Translations under genes and position numbers: made by a program | Shown here: one piece after another, positions 52,312-61,648 of the stretch | Position numbering within the stretch: the first letter of the stretch is position 1 | Layout: every line of letters starts with the position of its first letter | Assembly: GCF_030269445.1 (NCBI RefSeq) | Contig: NZ_BSTJ01000004.1 | Coordinates: forward strand, 372,001 to 436,000 | Direction: 5' to 3' | From: Actinoallomurus iriomotensis | Lineage (GTDB): Bacteria > Actinomycetota > Actinomycetes > Streptosporangiales > Streptosporangiaceae | DNA: 64,000 bases | The notes under the pieces: model-generated | What the model saw: the letters and a program-made list of their open reading frames with translations, nothing else | What the model was told of the DNA's origin: nothing | Database searches by the model: none

Positions 52312-53868
52312 TCAGCCGAGCCGGTCGGCCATGAGCTCGCCGACCATGATCGAGGCCAGGTTGGTGTTGGCCCGCGGGACGGACGGGAAGACCGACGCGT
52401 CGACGACGCGCAGGCCGTCGACGCCGAGGACGCGGCACGACGGGTCGACCACCGCCGAGGCGTCATCAGGCGCGCCCATCCGGCACGTGCTGGTGCCATG
52501 CTGGGCGTCCACCACGGTGGCGAGCAGGTGGTCGTCGAGCCCGGCGTCGTCGTCCAGCACCGCGAACAGGCGGCTGTTCCGTGCCTCGATCGAGCCCTCG
52601 ACGATCGGGGCGAACTCGGCGCCGCGGGCCAGCTCGACCAGGGCGCGGACCCCTTCGCGCAACCGCTCGCGGTCACGGGCGTCCGACAGCATCCGCTCCC
52701 GTACCTCGGGCTGGGCCTCGGGGTCGGCGGACGTCAGCGTCAGCACGCCGCGCGAGTGGTTGTGGTTCAGCCACACGCCCAGGCCGCCGGCGGGCCACCG
52801 CGTGTCGGCGGCCTGCATGGACAGCACGTTCTGGTTCATCGAGACGAACATCAGGTCGTACGGCACGGCCCCGCTGGTGTAGCGGACGCAGACGTTGGTA
52901 TGCCGGTCGTCCGCCGTCCGGATGGCCGCCTCCTCGGTCAGCGGCAGGTCGACGACGACCATCGGGTGGTCCTGCATGCCGAGGCCGACCGGGAGGTCCT
53001 GCCGCACCGTGATGCCGAGCCGCCGCAGGGCGTCCGCCGGGCCCACGCCCGACCGCATCAGGATCGCCGGAGAGTGGATCACTCCCGCGCTGAGCACCAC
53101 CTCGTCCGCGTACTCGGTCACCGCCGTCCCGGCCACGACGACCCGGACGCCGACGGCGCGGTCACCGGCGAACACGACCCGGTCGACCAGGGCGTCGCCG
53201 CGGATGGTGAGGCCGGGCCGGGATCGGGACGGTTCGAGGTAGGCGTCGTTGACCGAGACCCTGCGCCCGGAGCGCGAGTTGATCGGGTACGGCGAGACCC
53301 CGCTCGCCCGGGGCGCGTTCACGTCCGGCGCCCAGGGGTGGCCCGCCGCCAGCGCGGCGGCGCCCAGGGCGGCGTCCACCGTCCCCCATCGCTCCCGCGG
53401 CGTCCGGAAGATCGGAGTCGGCCCGCCCCGTCCGTGGTACGGCTCGTCGCCGAACTCCTCGTCGTCCTCCAGCTTCACGAAGTAGGGCAGCACGTCCTCG
53501 GCCGACCAGCCGGCGCAGCCGGCCGCGGCCCAGTCGTCGAAGTCCTCCATCGGCGGGCGGATCGCGATCTGCCCGTTGATCGACGAACTGCCGCCCGCAC
53601 CCCGGCCGCGCCAGTACGGGGCCGGGGCCTGCCCGTCGGTCCGCGAAGAGTCGACGCCCGCCCACACCAGGTGTTCCCCGGCGCCGGGGTCGAGCAGCGC
53701 GCGGGCCGGGTTCGGCGACCGCCACACCTCCGGCATCTCCGCCGACCGGTAGTCGGGCCCGGCCTCCAGGAGCAGGACGCGCCTCCCTCGCTCGGCCGAA
53801 CGGGCGGCGAGCGTCGCGCCGGCGGAGCCCGCGCCGACGACGATGACGTCCCAGCTCGTGTCCGTCAT
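52312..53868 (-). CDS. GMC-family FAD oxidoreductase (choline-dehydrogenase-like)
   Basis: The 518-aa protein has the FAD motif VIVVGAGSAGATLAARSAER at residues 8-27, GRGAGGSSSINGQI, the C-terminal catalytic His in QHGTSTCRMG and NTNLASIMVGE. GMC enzymes oxidise primary and secondary alcohols. A choline-to-betaine role is suggested by the divergent GbsR-like regulator, but other alcohols are possible. It has its own promoter, shared with the regulator. Confidence 0.85.
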   Translation of the reverse strand: MTDTSWDVIVVGAGSAGATLAARSAERGRRVLLLEAGPDYRSAEMPEVWRSPNPARALLDPGAGEHLVWAGVDSSRTDGQAPAPYWRGRGAGGSSSINGQIAIRPPMEDFDDWAAAGCAGWSAEDVLPYFVKLEDDEEFGDEPYHGRGGPTPIFRTPRERWGTVDAALGAAALAAGHPWAPDVNAPRASGVSPYPINSRSGRRVSVNDAYLEPSRSRPGLTIRGDALVDRVVFAGDRAVGVRVVVAGTAVTEYADEVVLSAGVIHSPAILMRSGVGPADALRRLGITVRQDLPVGLGMQDHPMVVVDLPLTEEAAIRTADDRHTNVCVRYTSGAVPYDLMFVSMNQNVLSMQAADTRWPAGGLGVWLNHNHSRGVLTLTSADPEAQPEVRERMLSDARDRERLREGVRALVELARGAEFAPIVEGSIEARNSRLFAVLDDDAGLDDHLLATVVDAQHGTSTCRMGAPDDASAVVDPSCRVLGVDGLRVVDASVFPSVPRANTNLASIMVGELMADRLG

Positions 53869-53949
53869 GGCGAGCCTCCTGCGTCCGGCCGGGGAATGCG
53901 GCTGCGGAGACCTCCGAACCGCCGTTGGCGGTAGACTCTGCCTCCAGGG

Positions 53950-53976
53950 GAAAGTTCAGTCAAGAGTGAAAGTTCA
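53950..53976. promoter_or_regulatory. Direct repeat GAAAGTTCA x2 in the GMC/GbsR-like divergent promoter
   Basis: Two exact 9-mers GAAAGTTCA stand at 53950-53958 and 53968-53976, an 18-bp period, in the 136-bp gap between divergent genes. They are good candidate sites for the adjacent MarR/GbsR-type regulator. Confidence 0.55.
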
Positions 53977-54004
53977 TTTTTTGCTGAGCGATTGGAGCCC
54001 GATC

Positions 54005-54487
54005 GTGCCCAGCCCGGCCGGCGACCACGATCCCGGTGACGTGAACGCACTGATCGACGACTTCGGCCTGCACATCGGCCGCGCGATGGGCTGGCCCCCG
54101 ATGGCCGGGCGCACCGCGGGCGTCCTGATGCTCAGCGAGACGCCGATGACGATGGCGGAGCTGCGGCGCGCGCTCGACGCGAGCAAGGGCTCGATGTCGG
54201 AGACGACACGCCTGCTGATGGTGAGCGGGACCGTACGGCGGTTCAAGGAACCGGGTTCGCGGCAGTACGTGTACGAGTGGCGCGACGACGCCTGGACCGG
54301 CTGCCTCCAGCACCAGCTGGAGCAGACGACCGAGCTGCTGACCCTGGCCGAGAACGCGCGGGCGCGCGGGGCGGGCCTGCCCGGCCGCCAGCGCGGCCGC
54401 ATCCGGGAGATGCACGAGTATTACACGTTCATGGTGCGGCGCCTCGAAGCGCTCCTCGGGGAGTACGAGGCGTCGCGGGACGGGTGA
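54005..54487 (+). CDS. GbsR/MarR-type winged-helix regulator
   Basis: The 160-aa protein has MGWPPMAGRTAGVLMLSETP and MAELRRALDASKGSMSETTR, LLMVSGTVRRFKEPGSRQYV (wing), then a long C-terminal helix pair. GbsR proteins repress choline/betaine genes. GTG 54005 has GGAG eight bases upstream; GTG 53966 would overlap the second direct repeat and is less likely. It is divergent from the GMC oxidoreductase. Confidence 0.75.
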   Translation: MPSPAGDHDPGDVNALIDDFGLHIGRAMGWPPMAGRTAGVLMLSETPMTMAELRRALDASKGSMSETTRLLMVSGTVRRFKEPGSRQYVYEWRDDAWTGCLQHQLEQTTELLTLAENARARGAGLPGRQRGRIREMHEYYTFMVRRLEALLGEYEASRDG

Positions 54488-54494
54488 CCCTCGC

Positions 54495-55004
54495 TCACCT
54501 CGCCTCCTTCCCCCAGTCCGCGCCCCGGCCGCGGGCCTCGTCGAACACCAGCCACGTACGGGTGGCGCGGACACCGGGGACGTCCTGGATGCGTTCGAGC
54601 ACCACGTGCCGGAGCGCCGCGTTGTCCGGCGCCCGGACCAGGACCAGCACGTCGTAGTCACCGCCGACCATGGCGAAGTGCTCGACGTAGGGGATGTCCT
54701 GGAGCCCGGCCGACACCGCGCGCCAGGCGTTCTGCTCGATGGTGACCGAGACGTACGCGCTGGTGCCCAGGCCCGCCTTCTGCGGCGCGAGCTCGATCGT
54801 GAAACCGGTGATCACCCCCTCGTCCGTCAGCCGGGAGAGCCGCGCGTAGGCGTTGGCCCGGGAGATGTGGACCTGCTCGGCGAGGGCCCGCACCGAGATC
54901 CGGCCGTCGTTCAGCAACGCGGCGATGATCGCGCGGTCCACCTCGTCCAGCGGACCGGCAGAACGTCCGGCCAAGCCCCCGCCAACGCCCTCTTCGGACG
55001 ACAT
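54495..55004 (-). CDS. Lrp/AsnC-family regulator (BkdR-like)
   Basis: The 169-aa protein has the HTH ISVRALAEQVHISRANAYAR and a RAM domain (SAYVSVTIEQNAWRAVS, VGGDYDVLVLVRAPDN). ATG 55004 is favoured because GAGG lies eight bases upstream, while the GTG at 55013 abuts it. It is divergent from the branched-chain dehydrogenase operon, which it should control in response to amino acids, as BkdR does. It converges on the preceding regulator gene with an 8-bp gap. Confidence 0.85.
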   Translation of the reverse strand: MSSEEGVGGGLAGRSAGPLDEVDRAIIAALLNDGRISVRALAEQVHISRANAYARLSRLTDEGVITGFTIELAPQKAGLGTSAYVSVTIEQNAWRAVSAGLQDIPYVEHFAMVGGDYDVLVLVRAPDNAALRHVVLERIQDVPGVRATRTWLVFDEARGRGADWGKEAR

Positions 55005-55124
55005 TCGGTCCACCTCAAGCCCGCTTGAGACCTATTTGTCGCTAATTGTGCCCGATGTCTTGAACGGATGATGCCCGAAGCGGACGCTGCTCCTGTCAAA
55101 CGTCCAGAGAAAGGGAGCGTCGCC

Positions 55125-56228
55125 ATGTCCGTGACACATCGCCAAGTGGTCGACGACCTTCTTCCTTCACCCGTCCCGGTGCGGTTCGTCGCCGAGGACG
55201 GCACGGCCGTCGAACCGCCCGCCGGCTACCCGGCGCCGGAGGACGAGCAGCTGCGGGAGGCGTACCGCCGCATGGTGCTCGGCCGCCGCTTCGACCGTCA
55301 GGCGACCGCGCTGACCAAGCAGGGCCGGCTCGCCGTCTACCCGTCGAGCCGCGGCCAGGAGGCCTGCCAGATCGCCGGTGTGCTCGTGCTGCGCCAGAAC
55401 GACTGGCTGTTCCCGACCTACCGCGACTCGATGGCCCTGATCGCCCGCGGCATCGACCCCGTCGAGGCCCTCACGCTCCTGCGGGGCGACTGGCACTGCG
55501 GGTACGACCCCGCGGCCACGCATGTCGCGCCCCAGTGCACGCCGCTGGCCACCCACACCCTCCACGCGGTGGGCCTGGCCGAGGCGCTGCGCCGCAAGGG
55601 CGAGGACGGCGTCGTGATGGCCTTCATCGGGGACGGCGGCACCAGCGAGGGCGACTTCCACGAGGCGCTCAACTACGCCGCGGTCCTCCGCTCCCCCGTC
55701 GTGTTCCTCGTGCAGAACAACCAGTACGCGATCTCGGTGCCGCTGGCCCGGCAGACCGCCGCCCCCGCGCTCGCGTACAAGGGGATCGGCTACGGCGTCC
55801 GGTCCGAGCAGGTGGACGGCAACGACCTCGTCGCGACGCTGTCCGTCCTGACCGCGGCGGTGCGCCACGCGCGGGCCGGAGACGGCCCGTTCCTGGTCGA
55901 GGCGCACACGTACCGCATGGACCCGCACACCAACGCCGACGACGCCGGCCGCTACCGCGATCCGGAGGAGGTCGCCCGGTGGGAGGCGGCCGATCCCCTC
56001 GCCCGGCTGGAGACGTACCTGCGCGACCGGGGCCTGCTCGACGCGGAGAGCGTCGCCTCGGCGCACGAGGCCGCCGAGGAGTTCGCCTCACGGGTCCGGG
56101 AGCGGATGAACGCCGACACGCGGACCGACCCGTACGAGCTGTTCGACCACGTCTTCGCCGAGCCCACCCCCCAGCTGCGCGAGCAGCGGGCCTCGCTCAC
56201 GGCCGAACTCACCTCACCGGAGGACTGA
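55125..56228 (+). CDS. bkdA: Branched-chain 2-oxoacid dehydrogenase E1 component, alpha subunit
   Basis: The 367-aa protein has the ThDP motif GDGGTSEGDFHEALNYAAVL ending at QNNQYAIS, and the MDPHTNADDAGRYRD phosphorylation-loop region. It decarboxylates 2-oxoacids from Val, Leu and Ile, or pyruvate. The Lrp neighbour and overall sequence favour the branched-chain enzyme. GGGAG before ATG 55125 decides the start over 55068. It begins the E1a-E1b-E2 operon. Confidence 0.9.
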   Translation: MSVTHRQVVDDLLPSPVPVRFVAEDGTAVEPPAGYPAPEDEQLREAYRRMVLGRRFDRQATALTKQGRLAVYPSSRGQEACQIAGVLVLRQNDWLFPTYRDSMALIARGIDPVEALTLLRGDWHCGYDPAATHVAPQCTPLATHTLHAVGLAEALRRKGEDGVVMAFIGDGGTSEGDFHEALNYAAVLRSPVVFLVQNNQYAISVPLARQTAAPALAYKGIGYGVRSEQVDGNDLVATLSVLTAAVRHARAGDGPFLVEAHTYRMDPHTNADDAGRYRDPEEVARWEAADPLARLETYLRDRGLLDAESVASAHEAAEEFASRVRERMNADTRTDPYELFDHVFAEPTPQLREQRASLTAELTSPED

Positions 56229-56229
56229 C

Positions 56230-57246
56230 ATGGCCGCGATGACGATGGCGCAGGCGCTGAACACCGCGCTGCGGGACGCGCTGGACGCGGACGAGCGCGT
56301 GCTCGTCTTCGGCGAGGACGTCGGCCCGCTCGGCGGGGTCTTCCGCATCACCGACGGGCTGACCAAGGAGTTCGGCGAAGAACGGTGCTTCGACACCCCG
56401 CTCGCCGAGGCGGGCATCGTGGGCCTGGCCGTGGGCATGGCGATGGGCGGTTTCCGCCCCGTGGTGGAGATGCAGTTCGACGCCTTCGCCTACCCGGCCT
56501 TCGAGCAGATCGCCTCGCACGTGGCCAAGACGCGCAACCGCACCCGCGGCCGGCTGTCGCTGCCGATCGTGATCCGCATCCCGTACGCGGGCGGCATCGG
56601 CGGCGTCGAGCACCACTGCGACTCCAGCGAGGCCTACTACGCCCACACGCCGGGCCTGAAGGTGGTCACGCCCGCGACTCCGGACGACGCGTACTGGCTG
56701 CTGCGCGACGCCATCGCCGACCCCGATCCGGTGATCTTCATGGAGCCCAAGCGGCTGTACTGGTCCAAGGGTGAGACCGACCCAGCCGACCGCCGCGCCG
56801 CGGGGTTCGGGCGGGCGGCGGTACGGCGCGAGGGGCGCGACGCGACGCTGGTCGCCTACGGGCCCGGCGTCCCGGTGGCGCTCCAGGCGGCCGAGGCCGC
56901 GGCCCGGGACGGCGTCGACCTGGAGGTGGTGGACCTGCGCACGCTCGTCCCGTTCGACGACGAGACCGTCGTGTCCTCGGTGCGCGGGACGGGCCGCTGC
57001 GTGGTGGTCCAGGAGGCCCAGGGGTTCGCCGGAGTGGGCGCGGAGGTCGCGGCGCGCGTACAGGAACGCTGCTTCCACTCGCTGGCCGCCCCCGTGCTGC
57101 GGGTCACGGGCTTCGACATCCCCTATCCGCCGCCGAAACTGGAGCACGCGTACCTGCCGGACGCCGACCGGATCCTCGACGCGGTGGACCGGCTGCAGTT
57201 CGACGACGAACCCGACGTCCTCCACCTGGACCGGGAGGCGTCATGA
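56230..57246 (+). CDS. bkdB: Branched-chain 2-oxoacid dehydrogenase E1 component, beta subunit
   Basis: The 338-aa protein has VLVFGEDVGPLGGVFRITDG, FDTPLAEAGIVGLAVGMAMG with the catalytic Glu, and a C-terminal Rossmann-like domain (TGRCVVVQEAQGFAGVGAEV). It completes the alpha2beta2 E1. The gap to E1 alpha is 1 bp and overlap with E2 is ATGA, so the operon is tightly coupled. Confidence 0.95.
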   Translation: MAAMTMAQALNTALRDALDADERVLVFGEDVGPLGGVFRITDGLTKEFGEERCFDTPLAEAGIVGLAVGMAMGGFRPVVEMQFDAFAYPAFEQIASHVAKTRNRTRGRLSLPIVIRIPYAGGIGGVEHHCDSSEAYYAHTPGLKVVTPATPDDAYWLLRDAIADPDPVIFMEPKRLYWSKGETDPADRRAAGFGRAAVRREGRDATLVAYGPGVPVALQAAEAAARDGVDLEVVDLRTLVPFDDETVVSSVRGTGRCVVVQEAQGFAGVGAEVAARVQERCFHSLAAPVLRVTGFDIPYPPPKLEHAYLPDADRILDAVDRLQFDDEPDVLHLDREAS

Positions 57247-58574
57247 CGACCGTCCTCACGCGGCAGGTGTTCCGCCTGCCCGACCTCGGCGAGGGCCTGA
57301 CCGAGGCCGAGATCCTCGAGTGGAAGGTCGCCGTCGGCGACCCGGTCGAGGTCGACCAGGTCGTGGTGGAGGTGGAGACCGCCAAGGCGGCCGTGGAGGT
57401 GCCGGTCCCCTACGCCGGGACCGTACGGCGACTGCACGCGGAGCCGGGCACCGTGCTGGCGGTGGGCGAACCCCTCATCGAGATCGGCCCCGCCGCCGGC
57501 GAGCCGGCCGACGCCGCGGGCGGGGATCCGGGCACGCACCCCGACGCCGCCCGCTACCGGGAGGAGGAACAGGCCGGCTCCGGCAACGTCCTGATCGGCT
57601 ACGGCACGGGCCATACGGCCGGGACGCGCGGGCGGCGCCGCGGCTCCCGGTTCGCCGGCCGGAAGACCGCCGAGGCCGCGCCGCCGGCGCCCGCCCCCGA
57701 ACCGCCGCGCGCGCTTCGTGTGATCTCCCCGCTCGTCCGCAGGATGGCCCGCGAACACGGACTGGACCTCGCCGCCGTCCGGCCCACCGGACCGCACGGC
57801 GTGATCCTCCGCCGCGACGTCGAACAGGCCATCGCCCAGGGCGCGCCCGAGGAGCCCGCCGCCGCGCCGGTGAGGGCGCTGAGGGCCGAGCGCATCCCGC
57901 TGCGCGGCCTGCGCCGGGCCGTGGCCGACAAGCTGAGCCGCAGCCGCCGGGAGATCCCGGACGCCACGACCTGGGTGGACGTCGACGCGACCGGGCTGCT
58001 CGACGCGAAGAACGCGCTCGCGCGGGTCCGCCCCGACCTCGGCATCGGGCTGCTCGCCCTGCTGGCCCGCATCTGCGTGGACGGCCTGACGCGGTTCCCC
58101 GAGCTGAACTCCTCGGTCGACACCGACCGCGCCGAGATCGTCCGGCACGGGCACGTCAACCTCGGTTTCGCCGCGCAGACCGACCGGGGCCTCGTCGTGC
58201 CCGTGGTCCACGACGCGCACCTGATGACGACCGCGCGGCTCGCCGCGGAGCTGACCCGCCTCACCGGCCTGGCACGCTCGGGGAGGCTGCCACCATCGGC
58301 GCTGACCGGAGGGACGTTCACGCTCAACAACTACGGCGTCTTCGGCGTGGACGGATCCACCCCGATCATCAACCATCCGGAAGCGGCGATCCTCGGCGTC
58401 GGCCGCATCATCGACCGGTCCTGGGTGGTCGACGGCACGGTCACGGCGCGCAAGGTCGCACAGCTGTCCCTCACCTTCGACCACCGGGTCTGCGACGGGG
58501 GCACCGCCGGGGGCTTCCTGCGGTACGTGGCCGACTGCGTGGAGAACCCGGCGATCCTGCTCGCCCACACGTAA
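57243..58574 (+). CDS. bkdC: Branched-chain 2-oxoacid dehydrogenase E2 component (lipoyl acyltransferase)
   Basis: The 443-aa protein has one lipoyl domain (VEVETAKAAVEV with the lipoyl Lys), a linker, an E3-binding domain (ISPLVRRMAREHGLDLAAVR) and the acyltransferase core with FTLNNYGVFGVDGSTPIINH and the catalytic DHRVCDGGTAGGF. It transfers the acyl group to CoA. No E3 gene follows; the shared lipoamide dehydrogenase lies elsewhere. A strong hairpin at 58622-58662 ends the transcript. Confidence 0.95.
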   Translation: MTTVLTRQVFRLPDLGEGLTEAEILEWKVAVGDPVEVDQVVVEVETAKAAVEVPVPYAGTVRRLHAEPGTVLAVGEPLIEIGPAAGEPADAAGGDPGTHPDAARYREEEQAGSGNVLIGYGTGHTAGTRGRRRGSRFAGRKTAEAAPPAPAPEPPRALRVISPLVRRMAREHGLDLAAVRPTGPHGVILRRDVEQAIAQGAPEEPAAAPVRALRAERIPLRGLRRAVADKLSRSRREIPDATTWVDVDATGLLDAKNALARVRPDLGIGLLALLARICVDGLTRFPELNSSVDTDRAEIVRHGHVNLGFAAQTDRGLVVPVVHDAHLMTTARLAAELTRLTGLARSGRLPPSALTGGTFTLNNYGVFGVDGSTPIINHPEAAILGVGRIIDRSWVVDGTVTARKVAQLSLTFDHRVCDGGTAGGFLRYVADCVENPAILLAHT

Positions 58575-58621
58575 CCTCCCACCCGCCCACGAATCGCCGC
58601 GGCGGCGGGCGACAATTGGTC

Positions 58622-58662
58622 GGCCCGGCACCTCCCGCCGCTCGGCGGTGGGGTGCCGGGCC
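58622..58662. terminator. Bidirectional terminator hairpin
   Basis: GGCCCGGCACC (58622-58632) is fully complementary to GGTGCCGGGCC (58652-58662), with further CCGCC/GGCGG pairing inside and a small loop. It lies between the convergent E2 and ABC ATPase genes, so it probably stops both transcripts. It has no U-tract, as usual in GC-rich actinobacteria. Confidence 0.85.
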
Positions 58663-58678
58663 TCGGCCGTGCTCGTGG

Positions 58679-59704
58679 TCAGCTTCCGGTGGCGGGGTTC
58701 TCGCCGGCGAAGTGGCATGCCGCCGCGTGGTCGGCGTCGCCGCGGACCCGCAACTCGGGTACGTCGGCGGCGCAGACGTCGGCCGCGATCGGGCACCGGG
58801 TCCGGAACCGGCACCCCGACGGCGGCGCCGCCGGTGACGGGACCTCGCCGGTCAGCGCGGACTCGTTCGTACCGCCCGGACGGTCGTGGATCGACGGGGC
58901 CGCCGACAGCAACGCCCGGGTGTAGGGGTGCCGCGGGTTCTGGAAGACCTGTGCGGCGGTGCCGTGCTCGACGATGGTGCCGAGGTACATCACCGCCACC
59001 TCGTCCGCGATGTGGCGCACCACGTCGAGGTCGTGCGAGATGAACAGGTAGGCGACTCCCAGCTCCTGCTGCAGGTCCATGAGGAGGTTGAGGACCTGCG
59101 CGCGTACCGACACGTCGAGGGCGGAGACCGCCTCGTCGCACACGATCAGCTTCGGCCGCAGGGCCAGGGCTCGCGCGATGCTCACCCGCTGGCACTGTCC
59201 TCCCGACAGCTCGTGCAACCGGCGTCCGGCGTAGGAGGAGTCCAGTTCGACGAGGGAGAGCAGGCGGTCGACCTCGGCCGCGTGCTCGCCGGCGGGGAGC
59301 ACGCCCCGGTGCACGTGCCAGCCCTCGGCGATGACGTCGGCGACGCGCATCCGCGGATTCAGGGAGGTGTACGGGTCCTGGAAGACCATCTGCAGGTCGC
59401 GGGCGACCCGGTGCCGCTCACGCCGTCCCGCCGCGGACAGGTCGACGTCCCCGAAGGAGATCGACCCGGCGAACGGGTCCAGCAGGCCCACGACCGACCG
59501 GGCCAGAGTCGACTTGCCGCAGCCGGACTCGCCCACCACGCAGAGGGTCTGGCCCGCATGGACCGTCAGGTCGACGCCGGCGACCGCGTCGACGCGGCGC
59601 CGGCCGAACCCGGACCGGCCGCGGGTGGCGTATCCGGCACGCAGGCCGCGGATCCGCAGCAGTGCGGTGCCGGCCTCGGGAACGCTTGCCTGTGCGGTGT
59701 TCAC
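58679..59704 (-). CDS. Peptide/opine ABC transporter ATPase (DppF/OppF type)
   Basis: The 341-aa protein has Walker A VVGESGCGKSTLARSV, QMVFQDPYTSLNPRMRV, signature LSGGQCQRVSIARAL and Walker B LIVCDEAVSALD. The oligopeptide C-terminal extension has GCRFRTRCPIAADVC. GTG 59704 overlaps the upstream ATPase stop. It is last in the SBP-lacI-permease-permease-ATPase-ATPase operon. Confidence 0.9.
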   Translation of the reverse strand: MNTAQASVPEAGTALLRIRGLRAGYATRGRSGFGRRRVDAVAGVDLTVHAGQTLCVVGESGCGKSTLARSVVGLLDPFAGSISFGDVDLSAAGRRERHRVARDLQMVFQDPYTSLNPRMRVADVIAEGWHVHRGVLPAGEHAAEVDRLLSLVELDSSYAGRRLHELSGGQCQRVSIARALALRPKLIVCDEAVSALDVSVRAQVLNLLMDLQQELGVAYLFISHDLDVVRHIADEVAVMYLGTIVEHGTAAQVFQNPRHPYTRALLSAAPSIHDRPGGTNESALTGEVPSPAAPPSGCRFRTRCPIAADVCAADVPELRVRGDADHAAACHFAGENPATGS

Positions 59705-60747
59705 GAACGCGCCTCCGGCTCCGTGCCGAGAATCCGGGCACTGTGGTGACATGCTGCGACGTGGCCGGTGGAGGTGCCACGGCCGGGTACGGGAAGCGTC
59801 GCCGGGTCGTCGGTCCGGCACACCTCGGTGGCGAAGCGGCAGCGTGGCGCGAAGGCGCAACCCGCCGGCAGGTGGCCGGGAGCCGGCGGTTGACCCTCGA
59901 TGGGGACGAGCCGGCCGGGGCGGCCGGGGTCGGGCATCGCGTCGAGCAGCCCGCGCGTATAGGGATGCGCCGGGGTGGTGTAGACCTCGTCGAGGGTGCC
60001 GGCCTCGACGATCCGCCCGGCGTACATCACCGCCACGTGCTGCGCGACGCGGGCCACCACTCCCAGATCGTGCGAGACGAGCAGCATCGCCATCCGCGCC
60101 TCGGCCTGCCGGGTCGTGAGCAGGCGCAGGATCTGCGCCTGCACCGTCACGTCGAGGGCCGTGGTGGGTTCGTCGGCGAGCAGCACCTCCGGTTCGAGGG
60201 CCAGCGCCATGGCGATCATCGCGCGCTGGCGCATCCCTCCGGAGAACTCGTGCGGGTAGGAGTGGTACTTGTGCTCGGCGTCGGGAATCCCGACGGTCCG
60301 CATGAGCTCGATCGTCCGGGCCCTCGCGGTCCGGTGCGAGACGCCCTGGTGACGCCGGAACGTCTCGGCCACCTGCCACCCGACCGTGAACGACGGGTTC
60401 AGGGCGGCCATCGGGTCCTGGAAGACCATCGCGATCTTCGGCCCGCGCAGGCGGCGCCACTGCGCGTCGGTGAAACCGGCCGTGTCCTGCCCGTCGATCT
60501 CGACCGACCCGGCGCTGACACGCGCGCCGCCGGGCAGCAGGCCCATGAGGGCGAGTGTCGTCAGGGACTTTCCGCTGCCGGACTCCCCGACCAGGGCGGT
60601 GACCCGGCCCGGTACGAGGTCGAGTTCGACGCCCCGGACGACCGGGCGTTCCCTCCCCGGGGCGCCGAAGCCGATGTGGACTCCGCGCAGCCGCGCGACC
60701 GGGGTCGCCTCGGTGGCCCCGGCGACCTCCTCAACGGTGGAAGACAT
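59701..60747 (-). CDS. Peptide/opine ABC transporter ATPase (DppD/OppD type)
   Basis: The 348-aa protein has Walker A LVGESGSGKSLTTLALMG, MVFQDPMAALNPSFTVGWQV, signature EFSGGMRQRAMIAMAL and Walker B LLADEPTTALD, plus the C-terminal GCAFAPRCRFATEVC segment. It pairs with the downstream ATPase to drive import of peptides or related solutes. The gap to the permease is 16 bp. Confidence 0.9.
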   Translation of the reverse strand: MSSTVEEVAGATEATPVARLRGVHIGFGAPGRERPVVRGVELDLVPGRVTALVGESGSGKSLTTLALMGLLPGGARVSAGSVEIDGQDTAGFTDAQWRRLRGPKIAMVFQDPMAALNPSFTVGWQVAETFRRHQGVSHRTARARTIELMRTVGIPDAEHKYHSYPHEFSGGMRQRAMIAMALALEPEVLLADEPTTALDVTVQAQILRLLTTRQAEARMAMLLVSHDLGVVARVAQHVAVMYAGRIVEAGTLDEVYTTPAHPYTRGLLDAMPDPGRPGRLVPIEGQPPAPGHLPAGCAFAPRCRFATEVCRTDDPATLPVPGRGTSTGHVAACHHSARILGTEPEARS

Positions 60748-60763
60748 CGGTCGCTCCTCTCAT

Positions 60764-61648
60764 TCAGATCTGGGACCGGGGGTCGGACAGGTCACGGAAT
60801 CCGTCGCCGACCACGCCGACCGCGGTGACGACGAGCGCGAGGGCGGCGGCCGGCACCGTGGAGATCCACCACGCCGACCCCAGGTAGTCCCGCCCGATCG
60901 AGACCGTCGCGCCCCAGGAGGCCGTGTCGACCGGTACGCCGAGACCGAGGAAGCTCAGCGACGCCTCGGCGACCATCACCAGGCCGACCTGGACCGTCGC
61001 CGCGACGAGCAGCGGCTGCCAGCAGGACGGCAGCACGTGCCGGACGAGGATGCGGAGGTGCCCGCAGCCGAGGACGCGGGCGGAGTCGACGTACTCCAGC
61101 CGTCGCGTCGACATGGCCGACGCGCGGACGATGCGGGCGAAGATGACCCAGCGGGTGATCGCCAGGGTGATGACGATGTTGGTGATGCTCGGGCCGAGGA
61201 CTCCGGCGAGCAGGATCGCGAGCAGGATCGAGGGGAAGGCGAGTTGCACGTCGCCGACGCGCGAGAGGACGGTGTCCAGCGGGCCGCCGAAGTAGCCGGA
61301 GACCAGGCCGACGACGAGACCCACGGCGCCACCGACGACGACGGTCGCGCCGGCGACGAGAAGCGTGATCCGGGCCCCCGCGAGCAGGTTGGCGAACAGG
61401 TCGCGGCCCACCTGGTCGGTGCCGAGCCAGGCGATCGATCCCGTGGCGGTACGGCCGCCGGGCGCGAGGAGCCGGTCGGCCAGATGCGTCGCCACCGGAT
61501 CGTACGGCCACAGCAGCGGGCCGACGAGCGCGGCGAGGACGAACAACGCCAGCACCCCGGCGCCCACCCACACGCGTACAGGGACGCGCCGACCGCCGGT
61601 CTTGGCGCGTGCTGCGGCTCCTTCAGCCGGCACGGTAATGGCTGTCAT
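60764..61648 (-). CDS. ABC transporter permease (DppC type)
   Basis: The 294-aa membrane protein has six TM segments, an N-terminal TM at about 25-45 (VWVGAGVLALFVLAALVGPL), WLGTDQVGRDLFANLLAGAR and the EAA-type loop with YVDSARVLGCGHLRILVRHV. It forms the transport channel with the next gene. ATG 61648 overlaps the stop of that gene. Confidence 0.9.
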   Translation of the reverse strand: MTAITVPAEGAAARAKTGGRRVPVRVWVGAGVLALFVLAALVGPLLWPYDPVATHLADRLLAPGGRTATGSIAWLGTDQVGRDLFANLLAGARITLLVAGATVVVGGAVGLVVGLVSGYFGGPLDTVLSRVGDVQLAFPSILLAILLAGVLGPSITNIVITLAITRWVIFARIVRASAMSTRRLEYVDSARVLGCGHLRILVRHVLPSCWQPLLVAATVQVGLVMVAEASLSFLGLGVPVDTASWGATVSIGRDYLGSAWWISTVPAAALALVVTAVGVVGDGFRDLSDPRSQI

